A DNA stretch of 64,000 nucleotides from contig JAKLHY010000040.1 in assembly GCA_022709905.1 (NCBI GenBank), forward strand, positions 1-64,000. Reading direction: 5' to 3'. Position numbers and translations under genes: made by a program. Every line of letters begins with the position of its first letter. The first letter of the stretch is position 1. The DNA is from Verrucomicrobiota bacterium (lineage in GTDB: Bacteria; Verrucomicrobiota; Verrucomicrobiia; Limisphaerales; UBA1319). The notes under the pieces are model-generated. The model made no database searches. It saw only the letters and a list, made by a program, of their open reading frames with translations, and was not told the origin of the DNA. Positions 1 to 8,503 of this stretch are shown here, piece by piece.

Positions 1-51
1 AATCTGGCCATGGCCGTGGCCTTTGTCACCCGCCAGCGGCCTAAACTGTGA
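1..51 (+). CDS. C-terminal end of an unidentified protein (partial)
   Basis: Reading from base 1 gives 16 codons followed by TGA at 49-51. The peptide ends in a basic stretch (TRQRPKL). The gene would begin left of the window. Too little is visible to name it, and an open frame this short could arise by chance. Confidence 0.3.
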   Translation, partial: NLAMAVAFVTRQRPKL

Positions 52-520
52 AAAACCCTTCATGAATACGCGCTGCGAAATCGATACGCCAGCCAGCGGA
101 ACCTTGACTTGGGGATGGCGCTCTTTAGGATGGAGGCCATTGTTGTATCGGTTCTGAACCGGACCTCAAGTTACGGGGTCCGATCCTCAAAGCTGAACTC
201 GCAAACCTCGGATCGAGGATTCGTCACACCGGCGCGGAAACCCCGGTGTATGCCCCGCCAGGGAATGTCCGCAGGGGCATGGGGGGGCGGGACGAAAGGC
301 GTTTCCAGAAGCAGGGGAAAGCTATGAGAGACTATCTGACATTAGTGTGGTGTTTGAGAAAGACGCTGCACTCTGCGGCCAGGAGTTTTGGCCAGGAGCG
401 AGGGGCGTCGACCGCGCATATCCGGAATGGATCTGTAAGGGAGGCGCAACAGAATGCATCGTATTTCGCAAACACCACACTAGCCAGAATGACCGATCGC
501 GGAAGCGATGGAGGTTGTCC
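52..520. other. Intergenic region with palindromic element
   Basis: There is no convincing gene here. Short open frames on both strands between 109 and 528 run through the inverted repeat at 343-482, and both strands encode similar peptides (LVWCLRKT on one, LVWCLRNT on the other) because the DNA is palindromic. The final bases carry the ribosome binding site of the next gene (GGAGG near 509-515). Confidence 0.6.
343..482. repeat. 140-bp imperfect inverted-repeat element
   Basis: The left arm (about 343-379) and right arm (about 446-482) are inverted copies. The outer 14 bases match perfectly, starting TAGTGTGGTG, and about 29 of the outer 35 positions pair. Between the arms is a roughly 65-base loop with smaller repeats (GGCCAGGAG occurs twice). 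The element sits just upstream of the decarboxylase operon. It could be a MITE- or REP-like repeat, or the transcribed leader of the operon. Only one copy is in the window. Confidence 0.6.
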
Positions 521-1768
521 ATGATCACGTGGGAATCGATTGCGGGGATTTTTCAGGGAGTGGGGACTTTGTTTGCGGCGCCCCCGTCGGTGGCGATGGC
601 GCGGATCGGTTTGATCCTATTGGGTTTCGTGTTGATGTATCTTGGACGCAAAGGAGTGCTCGAGGCGCTGATCATGATTCCCATGGGATTGGGGATGGCC
701 ACCGTGAACGCCGCCGTGATGTTTTTTGATCCGCTGAATCTGCACGGAGGCATGAGCACGCTTTTTGTGGAGCCGCAGGCGGGGGCGACGGCGGATGCTG
801 TCCGGAACGCCGGGGAGCTCATGACGATCCTGCAGATCGACTGGCTCCAGCCGATTTACACCTTCACCTTCAGCAATGGTCTGATTGCCTGTCTGGTTTT
901 CATGGGGATTGGGTCGCTGTTGGACATTGGATTCATTCTCTCGCGCCCATTTCAGAGCATGATTCTGGCTTTGTTCGCGGAATTAGGGACCATCATGACT
1001 CTGCCCATTGCCACGGTCTTTGGATTCAACCTGAAGCAATCGGCGGCCATTTCGATCGTGGGAGGCGCTGATGGCCCGATGGTATTGTTTGCTTCGTTGA
1101 AGCTGGCGCCGGAGTTGTTTGTGCCGATTGCGATCGTGGCCTATCTCTACCTGGGCTTGGCGTATGGAGGCTATCCTTACCTGATCAAGTTGTTGGTGCC
1201 AACGAGGCTGCAAGCCATCCCGATGGTCTCGGAGGTCAAGCCGGTGCAATTTACCGCCTTCGAGAAGCTGGCGATCGCGTCGTTGGCGTGCGTGTTGTTA
1301 TCTTTCCTGTTGCCGGTGGCGGCGCCTTTGATTTTTTCCCTGTTTTTCGGCGTGGTGATCCGGGAATCGGGCATCAAAGCATTTCAGGATCTGATGAGCG
1401 GTCCCATTCTCTACGGATCCACCATGTTCCTGGGGATGACCCTCGGCATTCTATGTGACGCCAATACCATCATGGACCCCAAAGTGCTACCGCTGCTTTT
1501 GCTGGGCATGCTATCGTTATTGATCTCGGGCATTGGCGGTCTGGTGGGAGGGTACGTGCTTTATTGGTGCACAGGGGGCAAAGTCAATCCGGTCGTGGGC
1601 ATTGCCGGAGTGAGCTGTGTCCCCACGACCGCCAAGGTCGCTCAGAAGGTGGTTTCGAAGGCCAATCCCCAGGCCATGATCATGCCCGACGCGTTGGGCG
1701 CGAATATTTGCGGAGTGATAACCACCGCTATCATCGCGGGAATCTTTTGCAGTCTGCTGGGTCATTAA
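521..1768 (+). CDS. oadB: Sodium-pumping decarboxylase beta subunit (OadB/GcdB family)
   Basis: This is the integral membrane subunit that decarboxylates carboxybiotin and couples it to Na+ export, about 415 residues and roughly 10-11 hydrophobic segments. The conserved GGADGP motif is present (residues 181-186) with the family's essential aspartate at D184. A long in-frame extension upstream to 347 exists, but it would translate the palindromic repeat. The ATG at 521 is preceded by GGAGG at good spacing and starts a family-typical N-terminus. The gamma-like and alpha subunits follow directly. The substrate (oxaloacetate, malonate, methylmalonate or glutaconate) cannot be decided from this subunit. 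Confidence 0.88.
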   Translation: MITWESIAGIFQGVGTLFAAPPSVAMARIGLILLGFVLMYLGRKGVLEALIMIPMGLGMATVNAAVMFFDPLNLHGGMSTLFVEPQAGATADAVRNAGELMTILQIDWLQPIYTFTFSNGLIACLVFMGIGSLLDIGFILSRPFQSMILALFAELGTIMTLPIATVFGFNLKQSAAISIVGGADGPMVLFASLKLAPELFVPIAIVAYLYLGLAYGGYPYLIKLLVPTRLQAIPMVSEVKPVQFTAFEKLAIASLACVLLSFLLPVAAPLIFSLFFGVVIRESGIKAFQDLMSGPILYGSTMFLGMTLGILCDANTIMDPKVLPLLLLGMLSLLISGIGGLVGGYVLYWCTGGKVNPVVGIAGVSCVPTTAKVAQKVVSKANPQAMIMPDALGANICGVITTAIIAGIFCSLLGH

Positions 1769-1781
1769 CGGAGATTCTTTC

Positions 1782-1994
1782 ATGGAAGCCTTAAACGTAT
1801 CAGCCGCTACTTATCTGTTGACGACCGGATTCGCTCTCGGAATTGCCGGGGTGATCAAACTCATGGCCGCCGTGATCAAGAAGCTGGGATTGGAGGAATC
1901 GGTGGAAACTCCTGCCGAGGCCTTGAAGGCGGCCTCGGACGAAAAAGCGCGGATCGCCGCGGCCGTGGCGGCGGTCAAAGCCCGGCTAAAGTGA
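1782..1994 (+). CDS. Small membrane subunit of the decarboxylase (OadG-like)
   Basis: This 70-residue protein has one N-terminal membrane helix (about residues 8-32) and a charged Ala-rich tail ending AAVAAVKARLK. Position (13 bases after the beta subunit, before the biotinylated alpha subunit), size and topology fit the gamma subunit, which anchors the carboxyltransferase to the beta subunit. The sequence tail resembles the Ala-rich ends of OadG-type proteins but no diagnostic motif is visible, so the call rests mainly on context. Confidence 0.6.
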   Translation: MEALNVSAATYLLTTGFALGIAGVIKLMAAVIKKLGLEESVETPAEALKAASDEKARIAAAVAAVKARLK

Positions 1995-2052
1995 CGCCGG
2001 CCGAGGGCGGGGGTGCTACGCAACAAGAGATATCGACGAATCGAATTTCGCT

Positions 2053-3849
2053 ATGAAAAAAATCCGTTTTCTGCTGACCGCGTTTCGTGATGGATTCCAG
2101 TCGGTGTATGGCGCCCGGGTTTTCTCGAAGGATTACCTGGATGTGGTGGCGTTTGCCGCCCGGGAATGCGGCATCAAACATCTGGAGGCCGGAGGGGGCG
2201 CGATGTTTCAATCGCCGTTTTTTTACGCCCGTGAGAATGCCTTTGACGTGATGGACGCCTTCCGGCAGGCGGCGGGGCCGGACGCCGATTTGCAGACGCT
2301 GGCCCGCGGCATCAACGTGGTCGCGCTCAAGGCGCAGCCTCGGGATGTCGTCAAGCTGCACGCCGATCTGTTTCGCAAGCACGGCATGACGACGATCCGA
2401 AACTTCGATGCCTTGAACGATGTGCAGAACCTGATCGGCAGCGGCCAGTGCATCAAGGACGCGGGGCTCAAGCATGAAGTCGCGGTCACGATGATGGAAC
2501 TGCCCCCCGGTTGCAGCGGGGCGCATGACGTGCCCTTTTACGAGCAAGCCCTGCGCCGGATCCTGGACGCGGGGATCCCGTTTGACTCGGTGGCCTTCAA
2601 GGATGCTTCAGGCACGAGCCGTCCCCGAAAGGTGCACGAAACCATTTGCATGGCCCGGCGGCTCCTGGGGAACGAGGTCAAGCTCGCTTTTCACTCCCAC
2701 GAAACCGCCGGAACGGGTTGCGTGTCGTATGTCGCAGCCATTGAAGCCGGGGCTGACCAGGTTGACGTTTCCCTGGCGCCGGTATCGGGCGGCACCTGCC
2801 AGCCCGATCTGATCACACTCTGGCATGCCCTTCGAGGCAGCGAGTATTCCCTCGAGATCGATATCGCCAAAATCATCCAGCTCGAGGAACGGTTGAAGGA
2901 GGCCATGAAGGATTATTTCCTGCCCCCCGAGGCCACCAAAGTCGAGCCGTTGATTCCTTTCTTTCCGATGCCGGGCGGGGCATTGACCGCCAACACCCAG
3001 ATGCTCCGCGACAACGGGCTGATGGACCGGTATCCCGAGGTCATCGCCGCCATGGGGGAGGCGGTGAAGAAGGGCGGTTTCGGCACTTCGGTAACCCCGG
3101 TTTCGCAGTTCTATTTTCAACAGGCCTTCAACAACGTCGTGTTCGGCCCCTGGAAGAAGATTGCGGAAGGCTACGGGAAAATGGTGCTGGGTTATTTTGG
3201 CAAAACACCGGTTCCGCCCGACCCGGAAGTTCTGCGGGCGGCCGAGGAACAATTGCGCCTGCCCCCGACAACCCAGCACCTCGAGGCACTGGAAAAAGAT
3301 CCTCAACGCGGACTGAAAGCCGCCCGGGCTGTTTTGGAGCGCGAAAAACTGCCGGTGACCGACGAGAACCTGTTCATCGTCGCGTCCTGCGAGGAAAAGG
3401 GGGTGGCCTTTCTGAAGGGACAAGGCATGCTCGGCGTGCGGAAGAACCAACCGAAGACCGAAGCGCCTTCGACCGCGACGACCGTCAAGCCTAATGTGTA
3501 CCAGGTCACTGTGAGCGGTCAAAGCTACAAAGTGAAGCTCGAGGGCAACACCGCCGTAGTCAACGAGACTCCCTATGCGATCGAAGTCCATGAGATCACC
3601 GAGGAGGCCCGGGCCGCTCAAGGTCCGGTCCGTGAAGGCACCCCGGTGATCACGCAGCTCCCGGGCTTGGTGTTGCGGGTGCAAAAACAGGTGGGCGCAG
3701 CTGTCCAAAAGGGCGAGATCCTCCTGGTCATCGAGTCGATGAAGATGGAGAACAATATTGTGTCGCCCGTGGCGGGCAAACTCGCGGCCTTGCTTGTTCA
3801 GCAAGGCGAACAAGTGCCCGCGGGCAAAACCCTGGCCGTCGTCAAGTAG
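2053..3849 (+). CDS. oadA: Biotin-dependent carboxyltransferase, oxaloacetate decarboxylase alpha type
   Basis: A 598-residue protein with an HMGL-like TIM barrel (about 1-290), a conserved carboxylase domain (about 300-465) and a C-terminal biotinyl domain (about 525-598). The biotin acceptor lies in ESMKMEN, K564. Active-site features visible are FRD at 11-13, FKDASG with K183, and HSH at 214-216, which match the metal-binding and carboxyl-transfer positions of pyruvate carboxylase/OadA enzymes. The first motif reads TAFRDGFQS, where classical OadA proteins have TALRDAHQS, so this is a divergent subgroup. Genes for the beta and gamma-like subunits precede it and a biotin ligase follows, so the complex is encoded as a unit. 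Oxaloacetate is the default substrate but is not proven. Confidence 0.85.
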   Translation: MKKIRFLLTAFRDGFQSVYGARVFSKDYLDVVAFAARECGIKHLEAGGGAMFQSPFFYARENAFDVMDAFRQAAGPDADLQTLARGINVVALKAQPRDVVKLHADLFRKHGMTTIRNFDALNDVQNLIGSGQCIKDAGLKHEVAVTMMELPPGCSGAHDVPFYEQALRRILDAGIPFDSVAFKDASGTSRPRKVHETICMARRLLGNEVKLAFHSHETAGTGCVSYVAAIEAGADQVDVSLAPVSGGTCQPDLITLWHALRGSEYSLEIDIAKIIQLEERLKEAMKDYFLPPEATKVEPLIPFFPMPGGALTANTQMLRDNGLMDRYPEVIAAMGEAVKKGGFGTSVTPVSQFYFQQAFNNVVFGPWKKIAEGYGKMVLGYFGKTPVPPDPEVLRAAEEQLRLPPTTQHLEALEKDPQRGLKAARAVLEREKLPVTDENLFIVASCEEKGVAFLKGQGMLGVRKNQPKTEAPSTATTVKPNVYQVTVSGQSYKVKLEGNTAVVNETPYAIEVHEITEEARAAQGPVREGTPVITQLPGLVLRVQKQVGAAVQKGEILLVIESMKMENNIVSPVAGKLAALLVQQGEQVPAGKTLAVVK

Positions 3850-3926
3850 ATTAATCGTTCGCCGCTTGTCTGTTGGCAGGTGTGCGCGCGGATGAATTTC
3901 CGGACCGCCCCATCGGAGGATTCCCG

Positions 3927-4697
3927 ATGATTGAGAATGCTCCTCGTCGAAACACCGAGGCGAAGGAAGGCTATCGAATCGTCCGTTTGGCGCAGGTGGA
4001 CTCGACCAATGCCTATGCCCGCATGCATTTGGCTGACTTGGCGGACGGCCACGTGGTGACCGCCGAGGTGCAGACGGCGGGCCGCGGCCGAGGGGGGCGC
4101 GCATGGATATCCCATCAGCGCGGCAATCTCTACCTGTCCCTGGTCCTTAAACCCAAGGGGCCACTCACGCGAGGACATCCCGTGTCGAATCTTAGCCAGT
4201 TGCTGGCAGTCGTTGTTTGCGAAGATCTCGAGTCCTGCCAGGTCACCGCCGGCATCAAGTGGCCCAACGACATTCTCGTCCAGGGCAGGAAAATTGGCGG
4301 AATCCTGGCTGAAGCGGTGACGAGCGGTTCGGATCTGATCGGGCTTGTCCTTGGCTTGGGATTGAACCTGAATCTGCAGGCGGTGGATCTGGGCCAGATC
4401 GGCCAGCCGGCAACCTCGCTCAACCTGCTTACCGGTAGAACGATTTGTCCGGAAGAGCGCCTGAAGTCCATTCTTGACCGGTTCTTTTCGGCCTATCCCC
4501 GGGTTCTGGCAAACGGCTTTCGGACCATACGAACCGCTTACGTTGGCCGATGCTCTTTTCTGGGCCAGTCCGTAAAAGTGAACATGCCGGAGGGGGTGCT
4601 CTGCGGTCAGGCGATTGATATTACGACGCAGGGAGAGCTCGAACTGCTTCTATCCGGAGGCCAAGTGCGCCGGATTTCTCTGGGTGAAATAATCTAA
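3927..4697 (+). CDS. birA: Biotin--[acetyl-CoA-carboxylase] ligase (monofunctional)
   Basis: About 256 residues. It carries the biotin/AMP-binding motif GRGRGGRAW and KWPNDI, both hallmarks of biotin protein ligase, plus a small C-terminal beta domain. There is no N-terminal helix-turn-helix, so it should only biotinylate and not repress. An in-frame extension reaches 3873, but the ATG at 3927 has a strong GGAGGA box six bases upstream. Location 77 bases after the biotinylated alpha subunit suggests it serves that target (inference). Confidence 0.9.
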   Translation: MIENAPRRNTEAKEGYRIVRLAQVDSTNAYARMHLADLADGHVVTAEVQTAGRGRGGRAWISHQRGNLYLSLVLKPKGPLTRGHPVSNLSQLLAVVVCEDLESCQVTAGIKWPNDILVQGRKIGGILAEAVTSGSDLIGLVLGLGLNLNLQAVDLGQIGQPATSLNLLTGRTICPEERLKSILDRFFSAYPRVLANGFRTIRTAYVGRCSFLGQSVKVNMPEGVLCGQAIDITTQGELELLLSGGQVRRISLGEII

Positions 4698-4903
4698 TCA
4701 CTGAGTCAGTGTCCGGTAAAAACGATGAGTGTTCGTGGGGGCGGAATCGGTGAATTCAAGAAGCCCGGTGTTCGTGGCGGTTGTTTCCGACAATGGCGTC
4801 CAGAGGATTGAAGAGAGTGAATCGGCGGCGGCTTGAATCCCAGGCCAAACATCGTGCAACGAATGTATCGCTATTTAGGAGTTATTACCTTAGGCTGGCG
4901 GCC

Positions 4904-5782
4904 ATGAAGACCAACCATTCATTTCCTTTCCGGAGAAGGGATTTTATCACCGCGATGACTGGGCTTGGCGCCTTGGCCCTGCTGGATCGGGCTACCCCGG
5001 ATCTCCGGGCGGAGCCGCGCAAAGGACGGCTGAAACAGGCGGTGTGTCGCGGGGTGTTCAGCGGTTTGAAATTGGACCTGGAGGGCCAATGCCGGGAAGC
5101 AGCCCGGCTGGGGGCTTTGGGGATTGACCTGGTCGGGCCCGATGCCTTTCCGGTCCTAAAGAAGCACGGTTTGGTGCCCACGATGGTGTCCGGGGGGGCG
5201 GGCATCAAGAGCGGCATCAACGACAAGAATAACCATGCCTCGATCGAAACCAGGATGCGCGAAGCGATCAAGGCCAGCGCCGAGGCCGGAGCGCCCAATG
5301 TGATTGTCATGGCGGGTGATCGCAAGGGCCTTACCGACGAGGAAGGCTTGGACAACAGCGTCGAGTTCCTCAACAAGATCAAGAGCCAAGCCGAGGATCA
5401 GAAAGTCACGCTTTGCATCGAACTGCTCAACAGCAAGGTCGATCATCCCGGTTACATGTGCGATCACACGGCTTGGGGAGTTGCGGTGTGCCAGCGGGTG
5501 AACTCGCCGCGCGTGAAGTTGCTTTATGATATTTATCACATGCAAATCATGGAGGGCGACATCATCCGCACCATCCGCGCAAATATTCAGCATATCGGGC
5601 ATTTTCACACGGCAGGAAATCCCGGCCGCCATGAGTTTGATGAGACCCAGGAACTGAATTACGCTGCCATCTGCAAAGCCATTGCCGATCTGGGATTCCA
5701 GGGGTACCTGGCGCATGAATACACCCCGACTCGGGAGCCGCTGGAGACCTTGGATCGGATGATGCGGATCTGCGAGGTCTAA
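4904..5782 (+). CDS. Tat-exported TIM-barrel protein, hydroxypyruvate isomerase-like
   Basis: A 292-residue protein. The N-terminus FRRRDFITAM followed by a hydrophobic stretch is a twin-arginine signal. The rest is an AP-endonuclease-2-type TIM barrel. Metal-site segments visible include CIELLNSK, LLYDIYHMQ, HIGHFHTAG and LAHEYTP, as in Hyi/xylose-isomerase-like enzymes. Exported members of this fold are abundant in Planctomycetes and Verrucomicrobia, some acting on keto-sugars. Substrate unknown. An in-frame extension reaches 4781, but starting at 4904 puts the Tat signal at the N-terminus. Confidence 0.8.
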   Translation: MKTNHSFPFRRRDFITAMTGLGALALLDRATPDLRAEPRKGRLKQAVCRGVFSGLKLDLEGQCREAARLGALGIDLVGPDAFPVLKKHGLVPTMVSGGAGIKSGINDKNNHASIETRMREAIKASAEAGAPNVIVMAGDRKGLTDEEGLDNSVEFLNKIKSQAEDQKVTLCIELLNSKVDHPGYMCDHTAWGVAVCQRVNSPRVKLLYDIYHMQIMEGDIIRTIRANIQHIGHFHTAGNPGRHEFDETQELNYAAICKAIADLGFQGYLAHEYTPTREPLETLDRMMRICEV

Positions 5783-5784
5783 TC

Positions 5785-5840
5785 CTAACGAAGCTGCGCC
5801 TCTTATTCCGATCTCGGAATAAGTGGCGCAGCTTCGTTAG
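5785..5840. repeat. Near-perfect 56-bp hairpin
   Basis: Two 27-base arms (5785-5811 and 5814-5840) are inverted complements with a single mismatch and a 2-base centre. The hairpin begins two bases after the TAA of the TIM-barrel gene. No T-run follows on the plus strand, so it is not a textbook intrinsic terminator. It may protect the mRNA 3' end, terminate weakly, or be a REP-type palindrome. Confidence 0.75.
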
Positions 5841-5928
5841 TTGATGTTCCGCTGCGCGGAACCGGAATACCAAAACACCGCACTTCAATCCGGTGGGCAG
5901 AGAGGTTAAGTTTTCGGGCGACAAAACC

Positions 5929-6126
5929 ATGAAAACTCAACCCCAACCTCGGCCCACCGTCAAAGCGACCCTCGATGAACATGTCAGGCTGAGCGTCGAA
6001 TGTCTCGATCGCCTGCCCGTTCCCTTGGAACAGGCCGACCGCCAGGCCGGCTATACTCCCCGGCTTTTGATCTGGCAAATGGAGTATCCCTTAACCCAAG
6101 TGTTTGATCGGCCGGTGCATGGGGGG
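5929..6126 (+). pseudogene. Internally deleted remnant of a large uncharacterised family
   Basis: The open frame starts MKTQPQPRPTVKATLDEHV. The first part (VKATLDEHVRLSVECLDRL) resembles the extreme N-terminus, and the second (QADRQAGYTPR, then YPLTQVFDRPV) a late internal segment, of a widespread bacterial hypothetical protein of roughly 500 residues that I know only from memory and cannot name. The two parts are joined directly, implying loss of about 250 codons, and similarity ends near an eight-G tract at 6121-6129. The frame then runs on antisense to the next gene. Probably not functional. Confidence 0.45.
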
Positions 6127-6165
6127 GGAGTTCTTCGAGGCAGCGCTTCGTTGGAGAACTCTGGC

Positions 6166-7605
6166 CTATTGTTCCCTAATTCGGTAATAGATGGTCGTAG
6201 TTCCGACCGGAATGGTTGCCGTATAAGTGGTTGTGGTTCCCCCTGAGGCAATGCCGGAAGCGGCGGACGTGAAGCCGCCGGGCAGGGCGGAGGTGGATTC
6301 GACTGTATAGACCTTGCCAGCATTGGAATCCCATTGGAGGGTAAGCTTGCTGGTCGTGGCGTCATACTGGTATTGAGTAATCTTGATGGGGATTGAGGGT
6401 GTGCTGGCGCCGCCGGTATCGATCAGCCGGAAGTTATCATAGTATAAGGTGCTGCCGGCATCGGGCCAGTTGGCTTGAGCGATAAACATGATCACAGGCG
6501 CGCCTTCCGTGGTATCCGACCAGGCGGAAAGTTGATCCAGGGTTATGGATACAGTCTGCTGAAAACCCGTGGCGCCATCGCGGCGCGCTTGGGAAAAGGG
6601 GAATCCCGTGCTCAGGGTATGATAGCTCGTGACTTCCCAACCGGGCAGGCCGTTCTCATCCCGGTCCGGATAGGTGACGTCAAATCGCAGCGTGTACCGT
6701 GCCAGGTCGGCCAGGGCGGGCCGTTCCTCGGCGGGCAAGTCGAGCTTGAGGATTTCGGCCAATTTGGTGTTGGCGAAGGGGAGGGTGAAGTCCGCGTTCC
6801 AGCTTCCGGGACCCGTAAAATCGACCTTTAGCGCGTGGTCACCCTCGGTGACACGGATGTCTTCCGGGCTTTCTTTTGCGTATTGGCTGTAGGTGGTTCG
6901 GGGCGTGCCTCCCCAGCCCGTGAAATCGGCGGCGCCCCCGGTCGGATTGTTGGCGTCTTCGAATCCCTGAAGGACGGTTGTAACCGGCGTGGCTCCGGGG
7001 GCGTAAGTGTCGACGAGGCGGATGTTATCGACGAAGAGCGAAAGCGGCCCGACAAACGGATCTTCCGTGGCGTCGAAATTCTCGGCGAAACGGATGATCA
7101 CCAGGCCTTCTTCGGGCAGACCTTTGACCAGATCCAAAGCGATGGACATGGTGCGCATGCCGCCATTTGCGCCCGAGGGTGTATCCAGTTGATCGTTCAC
7201 GTCCCCCAAAAACACCTGGCTGTTCATCCAGGAAGTGCCGGGGGGAAAGGCGAGGTCATAGCGCAGAATGAACCGGGCCACATCTGTGGATTTCGCGGCC
7301 TCGAGGACTTTGGCGGAGGCCTCCTCGGATAGTGTGATCATGAAGTCGTGAACCCAACCCTCTGACAAGGAAAGATCCACCTGGAGCGATTTGCTTCCGT
7401 GGGTGACATTGATATCCTCGTCGCTGGTCTTGGTATACTGCTGAAAAATGACGCCGTCCGGGATACGGCTGCCGCCCCAGTTGCCTTGCATGACACTGTC
7501 GATGTTTTCCTCAAAATCCTCGAGGATGACGGCGTTTTCGGTGGCAAGCGTCATACTGGAGACCAGGCTCAACGCGCTGACGAGCAGGTAGGATGATGTT
7601 TTCAT
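6166..7605 (-). CDS. Secreted protein with duplicated carbohydrate-binding-like domains
   Basis: 479 residues with an N-terminal signal peptide ending near LATENA. Two related beta-sandwich units follow (about 25-205 and 210-400). Each begins with ILEDFEE or VLQGFED, contains a Y-S/T-K-x-S/P-E-DI-V-T segment, and ends with a YYDNFRLIDT- or FVDNIRLVDT-like strand, the layout of jelly-roll carbohydrate-binding modules. A C-terminal module (about 405-479) has LTLQWDS, YTVESTSAL and ends YYRIREQ. This same kind of tail closes two other secreted proteins in the window. Binding target unknown. Confidence 0.7.
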   Translation of the reverse strand: MKTSSYLLVSALSLVSSMTLATENAVILEDFEENIDSVMQGNWGGSRIPDGVIFQQYTKTSDEDINVTHGSKSLQVDLSLSEGWVHDFMITLSEEASAKVLEAAKSTDVARFILRYDLAFPPGTSWMNSQVFLGDVNDQLDTPSGANGGMRTMSIALDLVKGLPEEGLVIIRFAENFDATEDPFVGPLSLFVDNIRLVDTYAPGATPVTTVLQGFEDANNPTGGAADFTGWGGTPRTTYSQYAKESPEDIRVTEGDHALKVDFTGPGSWNADFTLPFANTKLAEILKLDLPAEERPALADLARYTLRFDVTYPDRDENGLPGWEVTSYHTLSTGFPFSQARRDGATGFQQTVSITLDQLSAWSDTTEGAPVIMFIAQANWPDAGSTLYYDNFRLIDTGGASTPSIPIKITQYQYDATTSKLTLQWDSNAGKVYTVESTSALPGGFTSAASGIASGGTTTTYTATIPVGTTTIYYRIREQ

Positions 7606-7783
7606 GCCTTCAGTTTGGATGCCTTTGGGTTGGGTCGATGGCCGGCTGGCTTGTGCATGGATCTGATTTTAAGTGTGATAGAATCCATGCAGCAACGAAG
7701 CATGGATCTTGGATAACAGCATTATCCTACGGGGTAGGTGGCATGCCGTCAACTCGGCAGGGACATGCGGGGCATTCTCTTAT

Positions 7784-8500
7784 TCACCAGAAGTGCCAAG
7801 CGGGCCGATAGATCACCCATAAACCCAGCAGGAAGTTGGTGATGGCGTGGGCGACCATGGCGTCGCCCAGCCGATTCTTCCTGAGCACTGTCCATTGGTA
7901 CACGAATCCGCACAGGAGGGCCGCCAGCCATTCGCCGTGACTGAGGGCAAAGACAGCCGAGGTCATGACAAAAGATCGGAGATCGAACCGGTTCATGGGG
8001 ACTGTTTCAAATCGGCTGGAAATCAAATAGCGATAGACAAAGGAACGATAGAAAACCTCCTCGAGGGGGGGGACCACCAAGGAAGAGCCAATCAAACGAG
8101 TCAACACGAGAATCCAGGCCCAAAGACTGGCCTCGCCATATTGCACAAAGGGATTCCACGGCGTGAACGGTCCGGGCATCCGATGATAATTGCCAACAAG
8201 GCCAAGGGCAGCTACGACGGTGTCCAGGCCAATCCACAGCAGGAAGACCCCCACACCGGCGGCCAGGGCTGTCCAACTCCAACGCCAGCGCATTTCCGGG
8301 ATGAACGGCCAAATGACCCACAACAAAGCCGCTCCGATCCATGTTTTTGCGAAGTAAGCCCAGAAACGGGAGTCCACTCCCAGGTTACCCTGCAATCCGG
8401 TGAGCACGAGGAAGACGGCAAACGGAATCACCCGGATCCAGAGGTTGGATTCGGCACGGCCTTCCATCCAGTGCCTGATAGTCGCGCGTAATCCTTGCAT
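7784..8500 (-). CDS. CPBP/CAAX-type membrane protease of PEP-CTERM-associated type
   Basis: 238 residues, about seven membrane segments. Catalytic motifs of the Abi/CPBP family are visible: EEVFYR (E147, E148), FALSHGEW (H188) and a third histidine in VAHAITN (H218). The N-terminal WIRVIPFAVFL region resembles the CAAX-like proteases linked to exosortase/PEP-CTERM systems. It is the last gene of a minus-strand operon, three bases after the GspB-like gene. A PEP-CTERM protein gene lies elsewhere in the window (36.8 kb), which supports the link; the exosortase itself is not here. Confidence 0.75.
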   Translation of the reverse strand: MQGLRATIRHWMEGRAESNLWIRVIPFAVFLVLTGLQGNLGVDSRFWAYFAKTWIGAALLWVIWPFIPEMRWRWSWTALAAGVGVFLLWIGLDTVVAALGLVGNYHRMPGPFTPWNPFVQYGEASLWAWILVLTRLIGSSLVVPPLEEVFYRSFVYRYLISSRFETVPMNRFDLRSFVMTSAVFALSHGEWLAALLCGFVYQWTVLRKNRLGDAMVAHAITNFLLGLWVIYRPAWHFW

Positions 8501-8503
8501 GAC

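Noticed and set aside
347..520. N-terminal extension of the decarboxylase beta subunit
   Set aside because: It would translate the palindromic repeat; the ATG at 521 has a good ribosome binding site and family-typical start.
2608..4104. Long open frame (498 codons) on the minus strand
   Set aside because: Lies opposite oadA and birA; its composition is that of a GC-rich antisense shadow and no family resemblance is seen.
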